Assembly (NCBI GenBank): GCA_945890485.1
Contig: CAMDCN010000001.1
Span: forward strand, 620,001-684,000
From: Candidatus Sulfopaludibacter sp. SbA3
GTDB taxonomy: Bacteria; Acidobacteriota; Terriglobia; Bryobacterales; Bryobacteraceae
Reading direction: 5' to 3'
Length of the DNA stretch: 64,000 nt
In this document: positions 1-10,507 of the stretch, one piece after another
Layout: the number at the start of each line of letters is the position of its first letter
Numbering within the stretch: position 1 is the first letter of the stretch
Notes under the pieces: model-generated
Told to the model about the DNA's origin: nothing
Databases searched by the model: none
What the model saw: the letters and a program-made list of their open reading frames with translations, nothing else
Translations under genes and position numbers: made by a program

Positions 1-654
1 CAGCAGCGCTTTGACACGAAGACGGCCGAAGGCAAGGTGCAGGCGCTTGAGTTCCTGTTGCCGGCGATCCGTCGGGTGCAGGATCCGATGGAGCGCGCAT
101 CGCTCGCCGCTGAATTGGCGAATCGGTTGGGCGTCGAGCAGGCGATGCTGCTCGACCAGTTCCGCCGCATGGCCGTGCAACGTTCCGAGCAGCGGATGGC
201 CGCACCGACGCTGGATCTATCGCCGGCGGAAAAAGTTCTGCTGCAGTTGCTGCTGCAGTCGCCCGAGGTTTGTGAGTTCGCCGCGCCGGTCCTACTCGAC
301 GACGAACGGCTGGAGCACTTCGCGCTGACGAGTTCGCAGGCGTGGCCGCTCTGGCAGAAGGTGCTTCGCGAGGCCGCCGAGGGCCCTTTGCAATTTTCTC
401 AGCTTGAGGAGCAACTCAACCCGGCCGAGAAATCTCTAATGGCAACCTTGGTTTTCGCCGATAGAACAGCAGACGAACAAGAAGCGATGATGCAAGCAGC
501 AGCCTGTCTGGCACAATTTGCCGCAGCGGGGCGGCGTGCGCGCATTAATGAGCTGAAGCGTCATATCCGAACGCTGGAGCAAGGCGGGTCGCTGGCTGAA
601 GCTCTATCGATCACCGAGGAGTTATATGCGCTCGAACGGCAAGAGAGAGCCTGA
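1..654 (+). CDS. dnaG: DNA primase DnaG, C-terminal part (5' end outside window)
   Basis: The reading frame is open from the first base and codes 217 residues before the stop. It matches the C-terminal, DnaB-helicase-interacting region of DnaG. An early segment ([19 protein letters not shown], then [18 protein letters not shown]) is the usual hinge after the TOPRIM core, and the helical end finishes [10 protein letters not shown]. The zinc-binding and TOPRIM catalytic domains are outside the window. DnaG makes the RNA primers for lagging-strand replication. The gene lies 17 bp upstream of rpoD, the classic dnaG-rpoD arrangement, which strongly supports the call. The two are probably co-transcribed. 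Confidence 0.9.
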   Translation, partial: QQRFDTKTAEGKVQALEFLLPAIRRVQDPMERASLAAELANRLGVEQAMLLDQFRRMAVQRSEQRMAAPTLDLSPAEKVLLQLLLQSPEVCEFAAPVLLDDERLEHFALTSSQAWPLWQKVLREAAEGPLQFSQLEEQLNPAEKSLMATLVFADRTADEQEAMMQAAACLAQFAAAGRRARINELKRHIRTLEQGGSLAEALSITEELYALERQERA

Positions 655-671
655 CGGCGTGTTGTAGACTA

Positions 672-2393
<1,722 letters not shown>

Positions 2394-2396
2394 CCC

Positions 2397-2990
2397 TTAG
2401 CCGTAGAGTTCGAGCACCCGGTCGTGAATAACGGCCGGGGTGTACTCTTCCCAATCGCTTCCCTGGCGGATTTTTTCGCGCAAGGCGGTAGCGGAGATCT
2501 GGTCAAAGCTTTTGGCCATGCGCATGATATGGATGTGCTCGGCGAGGTGCTCGGGCGGACGGAACTCCCCGTTGCGAGCGGCGACCAGCAGTTCGTACTC
2601 CAGCAGTTGCTCCTCGATGGGTTCGATGCCGTCGTACTCCCAGGAGACGATGCGTTCGGCCGCATCTCGGCCGCACACGACGTAGATCTGTTCGATCGCC
2701 GGGAAATGGCGGCGGCATTCGCGGACCATCTCGATGAAGAGACCGCCTTCGGAAACGACGGCCGCCATGCGCGGATCATCGATCGCCGCCCGAATGAGAT
2801 CGAGGCGGTCCTGCAGGGTCACCTGATCGTAGGACTTGTGGGGGAACGAGCGTGGGAGCACGAACCAGACCTGGTCGGCGAAGGCGAGCGCGGCGCGGGC
2901 CAGTTCGAGGTGAGCCTGAGTGATGGGATGGAAGCTGCCGGGCAGGAGAGCCAAGCGCCGGATGTTTGTTGTAACTGGAATCGTTTGCAT
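2397..2990 (-). CDS. NadD-like nucleotidylyltransferase
   Basis: 197 residues of the HIGH-type nucleotidylyltransferase superfamily. Near the N-terminus is [19 protein letters not shown], the phosphate-binding loop. The C-terminal signature is [13 protein letters not shown], corresponding to the ISSTxIR motif. Length and both motifs fit nicotinate-nucleotide adenylyltransferase (NadD), which makes deamido-NAD from NaMN and ATP in NAD synthesis. Two usual NadD residues differ: FDP reads FHP, and HxGH reads TQAH, so T replaces the first His (as in CoaD) and A replaces Gly. Substrate is therefore uncertain; a cytidylyl- or pantetheine-type enzyme is possible. The start is 23 bp from the divergent zinc-ribbon gene. 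Confidence 0.65.
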   Translation of the reverse strand: MQTIPVTTNIRRLALLPGSFHPITQAHLELARAALAFADQVWFVLPRSFPHKSYDQVTLQDRLDLIRAAIDDPRMAAVVSEGGLFIEMVRECRRHFPAIEQIYVVCGRDAAERIVSWEYDGIEPIEEQLLEYELLVAARNGEFRPPEHLAEHIHIMRMAKSFDQISATALREKIRQGSDWEEYTPAVIHDRVLELYG

Positions 2991-3013
2991 GTCGTACTCT
3001 GAGGTAGAGCGAT

Positions 3014-3754
3014 ATGTTTACTTGGATCTGCCCGCAATGCGGCGGCGAAGTGCCGCCCTCGATGGATGCTTGTCCGCGCTGTGCGCCGCGGCCGGCCCAA
3101 CCGGCCCCTACCGCTGCCCCGGAACCTGTACCGGTTGCGGCTCCGGTGGCAACTCCGATTGCTGCGCCGGTTCCTGTTGCCCCGGCTCCTGCTCCACAGC
3201 CTACTCCGGCACCTGCGCCTCTACAATATCAGACGCCGCTGACTACCCAACAGGTTCCTTCTGTTGGATACGCCTACCCGGAGCCAGCGCCGAAGGCGCC
3301 GGTGAACCCAGTGCTGGTGGTGGTCGCCGTCGCGGCGGGACTGCTGGGCGCGGGGTATCTGGCATTCCAGTACTTGCCGTCGTCGAAGCTGGATGAACCG
3401 GCTGCTACCGAGCAGACGGAGAAGACGAAGATGGTGGACGCGGCGGGTGCAACGGTGAATCCGCTGTCGAAGCACATTGAGGTGACGGGCTTCCGGATTC
3501 GCGAAGACAAGAATCAACGGGTGACGGTGCAGATAGTGATCGTGAACCATAGCGCGGCGGACATCGCGGGCCTGGAGATGCAGGTGGGGCTCTACGCCAA
3601 AGGGAATCTCGTGGTGGATTTCCCGGTAAAGGTGAAGAACCTGGGACCGTTCGAGGTGGCGCAGGGTACGGGGCAGGCGACCACGAAGCTGCGGGCGTAC
3701 GAGATTCCGGACTGGCAGTTCCTGACAGCGAAGGTAACGATTACCGCACCGTAA
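3014..3754 (+). CDS. Zinc-ribbon, proline-rich single-pass membrane protein
   Basis: 246 residues. Residues 6-23 carry two CPxC knuckles (CPQC and CPRC), a small zinc ribbon. Residues about 24-90 are a Pro/Ala/Val-rich linker. One membrane helix lies near 97-117 (NPVLVVVAVAAGLLGAGYLA). The last ~90 residues are beta-rich (HIEVTGFRIREDKNQRVTV onwards) and look like an FN3/Ig-type domain outside the membrane. The start has GAGG nine bases upstream. Function is not recognised. The 3' end overlaps the convergent SRPBCC gene by 14 bp. Confidence 0.75.
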   Translation: MFTWICPQCGGEVPPSMDACPRCAPRPAQPAPTAAPEPVPVAAPVATPIAAPVPVAPAPAPQPTPAPAPLQYQTPLTTQQVPSVGYAYPEPAPKAPVNPVLVVVAVAAGLLGAGYLAFQYLPSSKLDEPAATEQTEKTKMVDAAGATVNPLSKHIEVTGFRIREDKNQRVTVQIVIVNHSAADIAGLEMQVGLYAKGNLVVDFPVKVKNLGPFEVAQGTGQATTKLRAYEIPDWQFLTAKVTITAP

Positions 3755-4280
3755 CGGCTGCGGCGACCGCTGCCTGGGCTTCCGGCTCGGGCAGCACGCG
3801 TACGGTGGGCAGGGTGATCTTCGCTTGGCCGCCCCAGAGTTGGTTGAGCGTCTTCTGCCGGTAGGTGAAGATCATCTTGAGTTGCGCTTCGACCATGAAC
3901 CAGTGCGCGAGTGCACCGAGCGGGCCGAGGGGCAGGATGTAATCGACGGTGTCCTTGACGAGGGTGCCCGCGGGGGTCTGTTCGAAGGTGTGTCGGTGGC
4001 GCCAGAGGACGTAGGGCCCGCTCATCTGCTCGTCGACGAAGTCATGCGGCGGGTTGTAGGCGGTGATGAGCGTGCGCCACTTCATGGGGACAATGAACCA
4101 TTTGAAGCGGTAGTCGATTTCGGCGCCTTTGCGCATGACGACCTGCTCTTTCGAGGTCACCTCAAAGCTGAGCCACGGCGGGGTGATCTTTTTGAGGTTG
4201 TAGGGGTTTTCGAAGATCTCGTAGACGGCCTCGATCGGCTTCGGAACGAGCATTTCACAGGTCAGTTGGTAGGTGCGCAT
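3741..4280 (-). CDS. SRPBCC (START-like) ligand-binding family protein
   Basis: 179 residues from the chosen ATG at 4280. A longer reading from 4334 is possible, but its extra 18 residues look like upstream-gene sequence. The pattern is the polyketide cyclase/COQ10-like SRPBCC fold: an N-terminal strand (MRTYQLTCEMLVPKPIEAVY), a helix (EIFENPYNLKKITPPW), a long beta-sheet with RHRHTFEQTPAGTLVKDTVD, and a long C-terminal helix. The fold holds hydrophobic ligands; the ligand here is unknown. The start overlaps the end of the upstream TPR membrane-protein gene by 19 nt, so the two are probably co-transcribed. Confidence 0.75.
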   Translation of the reverse strand: MRTYQLTCEMLVPKPIEAVYEIFENPYNLKKITPPWLSFEVTSKEQVVMRKGAEIDYRFKWFIVPMKWRTLITAYNPPHDFVDEQMSGPYVLWRHRHTFEQTPAGTLVKDTVDYILPLGPLGALAHWFMVEAQLKMIFTYRQKTLNQLWGGQAKITLPTVRVLPEPEAQAAVAAAVTVR

Positions 4281-5659
4281 GGCGGTAAGGGTTCGCCGAG
4301 ACGCTGCAGGTTTTGACGGGCTTGCGCCTGGCACGAGTCCCGGTCGAGCGCCCGTCGGTAGTCGGCCTTGGCGGCATCGACTTGGCCGAGCGCTTCGAGT
4401 GCCACGCCTCGGTTGAGGATGGCTTTGGGGTCATCGGGCCGTTGGGCGAGGGCTCGTCCGAACTCAGCGAGCGCGCGGGGGGCGTCGCCTTGCTGCAGGT
4501 AGGCTCTCCCTTTTGAAGATGCAATTTGCGGGTCGCCCGGCGCTATTTGTTCGGCCTCGGTGAGGATGGCGAGGGCTTCGGCGGGTGGGGCGAGACGGGC
4601 GAGTTGGAGGCGGGGGCGAAGCTTTTTGGGTGCCGCCGCGGCGGCTTCGCGCCAGAGGCCGGCTTCGTCGCGCCAGGCGACGGCGCGGGCGGCGGAGAGG
4701 ATGGTGAAGATGGCCAGGATCGGCAGGACGGCTCGGCGGGGGAGGAGGTAGGCCGCAGCGAGGGAGAAGGCGGTCATGGGGAGGTAGAGGCGGCGCCAAG
4801 CGACGAGGTCGGCTGCGGGGAGGATGGAAGAGCTGGGGAGAAGGAGGATGATACCGATGACGAACCAGCGGCCGGCGGGATGACCGCGCCACAGGAGCAG
4901 GCCGGTTAGAACGAGCAGGGAGACCCAGCCGAGGACGCTGGCTTCGAGATTGGGGGTGGGGGCGGGCGGATCGAGGGTGAGGCCGTAGGGGAGGACGAGG
5001 CGGAGGAGGTAGCCCCAGAGGACGAGGCCTTGGGCGAGGAAGTATTGACCTGGACTGACGCCGGCATCGAAGCCGGAGCCGGCGCCAGCAACGACTTTCG
5101 TGGCGTAGAGCACGCGGAGGCCGGCGGCGGCGCTGAGGGCGAGCATGGCTGCGATAGGGGGCCACTGGGGGCGGAGGAGAATCAGTGCCAGTGGGAAGGC
5201 GACGCACTCTTCTTTGGCCAGGAGTGCGGGGAGGAACCAGGCGACGGCGGTCCAGTGTTTTTGGCGGGTCCAGGCATCGAGGGCAGCGAGGCAGAATAGC
5301 GTGGCGAGGAGGGAGCTGCGGGCGAAGATGTACTGGACCGGTTCGGAGAGGAGTGGGTGGACAGCGAACAGAATCGCGGGGACGGAGGCGATATCCGGGG
5401 GGAGGAGACGGCGGGCGATGCGATCGAGGAGCCAGATGCAGAGGAGGTGGCCGGCGAGATTGAGCAGGTGCCAGCCGCCGAGGGATTGGTTGAGCCAGAA
5501 GGTGAGGTAGGTGAGGGGGCGGGTTTGTTCCAGGCGGAATAGGTGGGTGAGTTCGACAGGTTGGGCGAGGAGGGAGTAATCGTCGAAGACGAAGATGCCG
5601 GGAAGGGAGAGGCCGTGGGCGAGGAGGGCGAGGAGATAAGGGGACCAGCGGGGTAGCAA
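4262..5659 (-). CDS. Polytopic membrane protein with C-terminal TPR repeats
   Basis: 465 residues. About ten hydrophobic segments occupy residues 5-330, including a luminal-type loop with FDDYSLLAQPVELTHLF and later LFAVHPLLSEPVQYIFARSS. The HPLxxExVxYxxxRS pattern and acidic loop resemble TMTC/GT-C-like membrane proteins common in Acidobacteria and Planctomycetes. Residues about 345-460 are TPR repeats (for example ALAEFGRALAQRPDDPKAI and ALGQVDAAKADYRRALDRD). A role in glycan transfer or envelope assembly is an inference from the fold type. Upstream partner of the SRPBCC gene, which it overlaps. Confidence 0.75.
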   Translation of the reverse strand: MLPRWSPYLLALLAHGLSLPGIFVFDDYSLLAQPVELTHLFRLEQTRPLTYLTFWLNQSLGGWHLLNLAGHLLCIWLLDRIARRLLPPDIASVPAILFAVHPLLSEPVQYIFARSSLLATLFCLAALDAWTRQKHWTAVAWFLPALLAKEECVAFPLALILLRPQWPPIAAMLALSAAAGLRVLYATKVVAGAGSGFDAGVSPGQYFLAQGLVLWGYLLRLVLPYGLTLDPPAPTPNLEASVLGWVSLLVLTGLLLWRGHPAGRWFVIGIILLLPSSSILPAADLVAWRRLYLPMTAFSLAAAYLLPRRAVLPILAIFTILSAARAVAWRDEAGLWREAAAAAPKKLRPRLQLARLAPPAEALAILTEAEQIAPGDPQIASSKGRAYLQQGDAPRALAEFGRALAQRPDDPKAILNRGVALEALGQVDAAKADYRRALDRDSCQAQARQNLQRLGEPLPPCAPTN

Positions 5660-5665
5660 CGCCTG

Positions 5666-5934
5666 CTAGGATAGCGTGCCGGGATGGGAGTTGGGGAGTA
5701 TGAGGCGCTGCGAATCAGGGGCGGCAACGCGTTCCCGGGCTGCAGCGAGTAGGATTTCGGCATCGGCGACTTCAGCAAACAAGGCAGCAGACTCCCCGAA
5801 AATCCGGGATTCTGCGCCATCGAATCCACCATCCAGACGGCACCCTTGACTGTGGCAACGCGAGCCATCGGGGCAGAAAGCACCTCGACGGCCGACTCCA
5901 GTTCCTCCGCGAAAGGAGACTTCAGCCCGTCCAC
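5666..5934 (-). pseudogene. Possible small frameshifted ORF in the 300-bp gap
   Basis: This fills the gene-free stretch between two minus-strand genes. One frame from a GTG at 5934 reads an Ala/Glu-rich helical peptide (ELESAVEVLSAPMARVATVK, then WMVDSMAQNPGFSGS). Near 5785-5790, at a TTTT/GGGG run, coding character appears to move to another frame (LFAEVADAEILLAAARERVA) that stops at 5666. The two halves together would give about 89 residues. I do not recognise a family. It could be a pseudogene, a sequencing error or chance. Confidence 0.25.
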
Positions 5935-5959
5935 CCGTCCCCCACATCCTGCTTTGGCG

Positions 5960-6859
5960 CTACCTCAGCTCCCGCCAGTCGACGGAGGAAGCGAGGGAAG
6001 CTCGGATCTCTTTGGCGCGAAGGGCTGCCTGTTCAGCTTCCGGTTTGCGGCGTGCGCCTCGGAGAGCGACGGAATAGAGTTCGAGGATCGCAGCGACGTC
6101 CGGATGACGGGGGCCCACGGCGGCCTCCATCTCCGACAGAGAAGTACGCAGGTGGATGAGGCCTTCGCCAGAGTTGCCCAGTCTTAGTTCGGCCGCACCC
6201 AAGTTGCTGAGCAGTCTGGCGCGCTCGTAGCCATGTTGCGCCTGAGCGATGGCGGCGGCAAGGACTTTCGCGCATTCGGCGTGGTTGCCGCGCGCCTCGT
6301 GGATCATGGCCAGATCGCTCCATACAGAGACAGCGATGGTTGAACCACCGAGGGAGAATGCCTTTCGTTCGGCAGCCTCCGCTTCGGCGAACTTTCGTCG
6401 CCGGATGAGGACACTACCGAGCAATCGCCAGGCTTGGGGTTCTGCAGGGGAGAGTGAGAGTGCTTCCCGCAGGTACTTCTCTGCGTTTTTGTAATCGCCC
6501 GCCTCACGATAGGACTGGGCGGCGTTGCAGAGGATCGGGACGCGGACAGGGGGTTCAGTCGATAGTTTCAGTGCTCTCTCAAAGGAGGTGGCGGCTTGGA
6601 GAAACTTTCCGGCGCGAAACCATGTGCGACCGAGAGCATCGAGGATCGCGGCAGTTTCCGACGGAACGGCATGACTGGATTCCGCGGCGGCCAAGGCAAG
6701 GGACAGGTGCCGCCGCGCTTCCTCAAATTGCCCCTCTTTCAGCTTCTGTTCCCCAGCCGTGTACAATAATTGCCACTCGGGAGCAGCGCGTGCAGGATCT
6801 GGAAGGAAGCCGAGCCACAAGACGAGCAGGCCAAAACCACGATATTTGATCGGTTGCAT
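5960..6859 (-). CDS. Secreted TPR-repeat protein
   Basis: 299 residues from the ATG at 6859. It begins with a signal peptide (MQPIKYRGFGLLVLWLGFLP, then DPARAAPEW). The open frame reaches 7042, but those extra residues cross the divergent promoter and lack protein-like character. The rest is tandem TPRs, for example GEQKLKEGQFEEARRHLSLA, TWFRAGKFLQAATSFERALK and AGDYKNAEKYLREALSLSP, ending in a Kinesin-light-chain-like repeat (PRHPDVAAILELYSVAL). TPR arrays mediate protein contacts; no enzymatic domain is seen. It is divergent from the winged-helix/PD40 regulator, with a perfect 20-bp palindrome between them, which suggests linked regulation. Confidence 0.8.
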   Translation of the reverse strand: MQPIKYRGFGLLVLWLGFLPDPARAAPEWQLLYTAGEQKLKEGQFEEARRHLSLALAAAESSHAVPSETAAILDALGRTWFRAGKFLQAATSFERALKLSTEPPVRVPILCNAAQSYREAGDYKNAEKYLREALSLSPAEPQAWRLLGSVLIRRRKFAEAEAAERKAFSLGGSTIAVSVWSDLAMIHEARGNHAECAKVLAAAIAQAQHGYERARLLSNLGAAELRLGNSGEGLIHLRTSLSEMEAAVGPRHPDVAAILELYSVALRGARRKPEAEQAALRAKEIRASLASSVDWRELR

Positions 6860-6920
6860 GGAGGTTTGGGCCAGTGTCCACGTACAAGCCTCCGCCGACA
6901 ATGAAGGACATCTAAATCGA

Positions 6921-6940
6921 TCTTCAGAAGTTTCTGAAGA
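6921..6940. promoter_or_regulatory. 20-bp palindrome, candidate operator between divergent genes
   Basis: TCTTCAGAA GT TTCTGAAGA is a perfect inverted repeat with 9-bp arms and a 2-bp centre. It lies 37 bp upstream of the winged-helix regulator start at 6977 and 61 bp from the TPR gene start at 6859. Its position suits autoregulation by a dimeric DNA-binding protein. The regulator identity is an inference. Confidence 0.45.
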
Positions 6941-6976
6941 AGCCATCTGCGTTGAAGGCAAAGGACTTTCTCCGAC

Positions 6977-9145
6977 ATGATCATCTTTGGGCCGTACCGC
7001 ATTGACCGGGAATCGCGGGGACTTTACTGCGGTGACCAACAACTGAAGCTGGAGAAGATTCCATTTGAAATCCTGCTTTTGCTGATCGAAGAGCGCGAGC
7101 GCGTTGTATCTCGCGAAGAGATTGCCGAACGAGTTTGGGGGAAAGAGAAGTTCGTCGAAGCGGCGGACGGTATCAATACCGCCATTCGAAAGATTCGACG
7201 CGCCACGGAGGACAGCGCGGAGGAGCCGCGTTACATTCAGACCGTGTTCACTCGCGGATACCGGTTTATCGGAGAAGTCACGATAGTCGGGGAACCCGGA
7301 AAAGAAGTTGGAGCGCCGCTGGCAGAGAAAACGGCATCCGCGCCAAGGTGGAGGGCGCCGGGATGGCGCACGGCGGCAGCGGCATTCGTGGTGTTGGGGG
7401 GCCTGATGACGATGCTGTGGTTTTTTCGGACCGGACCAACGAGCGAGCGACCGTTTGCCAGCATGGAGCGGCTGACTTCAGATACTGGCTTTACGGCATG
7501 GCCCGATATTTCCTCCGACGGCAAGATGCTGGCCTTCGCATCGAATCGGATGGACCCAGACAACCTGGATATCTATGTTCAGCCGGTCGAGGGGGGCCAA
7601 CCCTTGCGACTGACGGAGGAGCCGTCCCGGGATGTGGCTCCAGTGATTTCCCCCAAGGGGAATCAGATTGCGTTTGAGTCGAATCGCACGCCTCGAGGAA
7701 TCTATGTCGTGCCGTTGTTGGGGGGAGCCGCGCGCTTGATTGCCAGAGATGGTTCCCGGCCCCGGTATTCGCCCGACGGGGAGTGGATCGCCTACTCAAA
7801 GGCTGGGGAATCCGACGATTCGGGGCTGCAGGCAGCTCCGTCAACGTGGGTGGTGTCGGCGGCGGGCAGCGGGCCGCGGGCTTTGCGCGCAGAGTTGGTG
7901 GCAGGCAATCCAGTGTGGGCAGGCAACGACTTTCTGATCCTGACTGGCAACCTGCCGAACGGACGAATGGATTGGTGGCTAACCCCGCGCGATGGGGCAT
8001 GGGCTAAGCCATTGGGTGTGATCGAGGGTCTGAGTAACGATCTGGTGGATATCCCGAAGACATGGTGGCATACGTGGACACCGGCCTATTTTGAAAACGA
8101 CAGTGTGGTGTTTAGCGCTCGCACGAGGGACGGAGCGAATCTGTGGCGGATTCGATTCTCCGCGGATTGGAAACCTCAATTTCCGCCAGAACGCGTGACC
8201 ATGGCGGGCGACCACGTACGATTTGCCAGCGCTTCGGCGAGTGGCCGCATCGCGGCTGGGATAGTGAGTCGAAACATTGATGTTTACGAGGTTCCGCTCG
8301 ATGCCAACACAGGCACCGTGCGGGGCGGGATGAAGCGACTGACCGAAGCGAAAACGACAGAGCAATTCGTCACGATATCGGGTGACGGGAAGCTGCTGGC
8401 CTACACTTCGTGGCGGAAGGACGACCGTGGCGATCTCTTTCTGCTGAACCGGGAAACTGGCGTAGAGCGGCAACTGACGGCGACGGATGAATGGGAGTCG
8501 ATGCCCAGACTGAGCTGGGATGGTCAACAGCTTTTCTATAAATGGTCCGAGGAGAAGGCCTGGAATTACCGGCGCATGGATCTCGGTTCTGGACGGGTGG
8601 ACACCCTGTGTACGGATTGCGTCTTCCTGGATGAGACCGCCGACAAGAAGTCATTTCTCTATGGAGACGTTGCGGGGAAGCATGTTTATGTAAAGGACTT
8701 TGCGGGAGGTGCGGCGACCGAACCCGTGCAGGATTCTTCGATGCGGCTCGTGAACGCAAGTCTGGACGGCACCAACCGCTGGATTGCGTTCGTCGGAGTG
8801 AAGCGGGGCGAAAAGTCTTATCAGATCTATGTTGCTCCGTTCCGGCGGGATGGGAAATTGACACGTAAGGACTGGATTGCGGTGGGAACGGGATTAACTC
8901 CTTTGTGGTCTCCCAATGGGGAATGGCTTTACTTTGATGACGGCCATGGGGCGAACCGCAGTTTGTGGGGTCAGCAGTTCGATCCTGTGGCGGCGCGATT
9001 GGTGGGCGAGCGAAAGGAGATCGCACGGATTCATGGCGACCAACGCTTGATCACGGCCTTGCTACAGAAGGACCGAGGGCTGGCGCGGGACCGGATTGTG
9101 TTTTCGGTGAACGAGGAGACTGCGAATATCTGGTTAATGAGGTAG
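6977..9145 (+). CDS. Winged-helix (OmpR/CadC-type) transmembrane regulator with PD40 beta-propeller repeats
   Basis: 722 residues. Residues 1-100 are a Trans_reg_C winged-helix DNA-binding domain (FGPYRIDRESRGLYCGDQQL; LLLLIEERERVVSREEIAER; FTRGYRFIGEV). One membrane helix is near 130-150 (AAAFVVLGGLMTMLWFF). The remainder is a TolB-like propeller of PD40/WD40-like repeats, e.g. AWPDISSDGKMLAFASNRMD, APVISPKGNQIAFESN, SRPRYSPDGEWIAYS and ATDEWESMPRLSWDGQQLFY. This cytoplasmic-DNA-binding, periplasmic-propeller architecture is abundant in Acidobacteria. The signal sensed is unknown. Confidence 0.85.
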   Translation: MIIFGPYRIDRESRGLYCGDQQLKLEKIPFEILLLLIEERERVVSREEIAERVWGKEKFVEAADGINTAIRKIRRATEDSAEEPRYIQTVFTRGYRFIGEVTIVGEPGKEVGAPLAEKTASAPRWRAPGWRTAAAAFVVLGGLMTMLWFFRTGPTSERPFASMERLTSDTGFTAWPDISSDGKMLAFASNRMDPDNLDIYVQPVEGGQPLRLTEEPSRDVAPVISPKGNQIAFESNRTPRGIYVVPLLGGAARLIARDGSRPRYSPDGEWIAYSKAGESDDSGLQAAPSTWVVSAAGSGPRALRAELVAGNPVWAGNDFLILTGNLPNGRMDWWLTPRDGAWAKPLGVIEGLSNDLVDIPKTWWHTWTPAYFENDSVVFSARTRDGANLWRIRFSADWKPQFPPERVTMAGDHVRFASASASGRIAAGIVSRNIDVYEVPLDANTGTVRGGMKRLTEAKTTEQFVTISGDGKLLAYTSWRKDDRGDLFLLNRETGVERQLTATDEWESMPRLSWDGQQLFYKWSEEKAWNYRRMDLGSGRVDTLCTDCVFLDETADKKSFLYGDVAGKHVYVKDFAGGAATEPVQDSSMRLVNASLDGTNRWIAFVGVKRGEKSYQIYVAPFRRDGKLTRKDWIAVGTGLTPLWSPNGEWLYFDDGHGANRSLWGQQFDPVAARLVGERKEIARIHGDQRLITALLQKDRGLARDRIVFSVNEETANIWLMR

Positions 9146-9317
9146 AAGCGTTGGTGAAACCGCGCCTGGTCGTTCAGGGCCGGATTACGGTTCGAAGCCA
9201 TTTCCCGCGCTGGCGGCCGACGGGCGGATATACTTCGGCCAAACCGGGTCGATTGGCTGGTTGTCAAAGAGCGGACTGCAGTTCGTAGGCGGCGGGGATC
9301 TGCGAAACGAAGCCAGG

Positions 9318-10058
9318 TCAGCAGCGGTCGATGAAGGCCGGGGCACTCGGTGGGCGTTCCATAGCAATTTGCGGTTCGAAGCCAGATTCGTGGGAGAAGG
9401 ACTGGCCGGCGGCCATGGCTTTATCCTTCTTAGTGATTGCTGGCTGTTCCAGCGGCGGAGCCGGGCGACGCTTAATCGCTTCCTGAACGGCCTTCAGCGA
9501 CTGGCGATCCGTGCGTTCGGCCGCGGCGACGTACCGTTGCACGGTCGCCATTGCCCTTTGGTAGTTCGGATCGAATAGCGAGGCGCTGATTTGGCCCTCA
9601 GTGGTCTGGTCGGTTGGCGTGACTCCGTTTCGCCTCAGGTCGCTGTCGTGCAGGTCCATCATGCGTTCGAAGGTTTTGGACTCGACGCGGCGGGCACGAT
9701 TGAGCCGCCAGAGGGCTTCGGTCATTTGATCGACGAGCAGGGTCTCTTCGGCGGTTTGCGGATCGAAAGTGATATGGGTTTGGATTTGGAGGTCATCGAA
9801 CTCCTCCTGGCATTCACCGTAGATGATGAGGCTGGATGAACAGAGGCCATGCGCCAGGCGGTTCTTGCTGGATGCAGCCTTGCCGGCTTCGGTACGCGGG
9901 CCAGTGGATTTCCGGGCGTTCTGGCGGTTGGTTTCCGCGCGCTGAGCGGCGGTGCGCTGGGCCTGATACTCGGCGGCTTGCCGTTCGATTGTTTCTTCTT
10001 CAGCGCGGATGGCGTCTTCCAGCGAAAAGGGCTTGGAATGGGGAGTGGCGGGATTCAT
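9318..10058 (-). CDS. STGPRTEAGK-motif protein (conserved, function unknown)
   Basis: 246 residues from the ATG at 10058, which has GGAG about eight bases upstream. The open frame reaches 10475, but that part is low-complexity leader sequence. The N-terminus is a charged Ala/Glu/Arg-rich helix. It is followed by NRQNARKSTGPRTEAGKAAS and NRLAHGLCSS, a signature I know from multicopy hypothetical proteins in Acidobacteria and Planctomycetes. The middle is helical (LLVDQMTEALWRLNRARRVE), and the tail is Pro-rich and charged. No function is established. A 12-pair hairpin plus T-run lies in its leader. Confidence 0.7.
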   Translation of the reverse strand: MNPATPHSKPFSLEDAIRAEEETIERQAAEYQAQRTAAQRAETNRQNARKSTGPRTEAGKAASSKNRLAHGLCSSSLIIYGECQEEFDDLQIQTHITFDPQTAEETLLVDQMTEALWRLNRARRVESKTFERMMDLHDSDLRRNGVTPTDQTTEGQISASLFDPNYQRAMATVQRYVAAAERTDRQSLKAVQEAIKRRPAPPLEQPAITKKDKAMAAGQSFSHESGFEPQIAMERPPSAPAFIDRC

Positions 10059-10084
10059 TTGTAGTGCTCCTAGATTCGAAAATG

Positions 10085-10118
10085 AAAAAGCCCGCGGCAC
10101 CGAGTAGGTGCAGCGAGC
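10085..10118 (-). terminator. Hairpin with U-tract in the leader of the STGPRT gene (terminator or attenuator)
   Basis: On the minus strand GCTCGCTGCACC, a TACTC loop and GGTGCCGCGGGC form a 12-position stem with one T-C mismatch and one wobble. TTTTT follows at 10089-10085. It ends 27 bp before the ATG at 10058, so it precedes the gene it could silence. A TTGACA box is at about 10145-10150 on the same strand, with only a weak -10 match, so the RNA could begin near the hairpin. Confidence 0.55.
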
Positions 10119-10507
10119 TCTTACTGCTTCGACGGTACACCGCGTGTCAAGCAATTTCGGGTGTTGGGAGGAGAGCGGTGTTGCAAATAATAGACATCTT
10201 GTGACCGAGGGTGTGTGAACGCCTCCGGGAGAAGGGCTTCTTTGGGGCGGTGGAGCGCACCGCGACGACGTCCGTGTTTGCCGTTTGCGTCGAACAATGA
10301 TTTTTACAGAGTAGTTTGTAACACCTGTCGTGCTCTCGACATCACTCGGATGCGCGCGCAGCAGCTGCATGCGCGACGGAAGAGCAGGCACGATGCCTAC
10401 ACTTGTGGCCAGTACAATCCGGGGCAGTCGCTGGAACGTAGGAACTGGCCGCCAGCTGTCGAAGGGGATCGTCAAGTGCGAGCTAGCAGATTTTTATAGG
10501 GGCACTT
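10119..10507. other. 389-bp stretch without a supported gene
   Basis: It lies between the leader hairpin of the minus-strand STGPRT gene and the plus-strand pseudo-JAMM gene. I see promoter-like sequence for the minus gene near 10125-10150 and an A/T-rich segment just before 10508. The open frames crossing it (minus to 10475, plus 10215-10499 and 10330-10671) have no protein-like composition. Confidence 0.5.
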
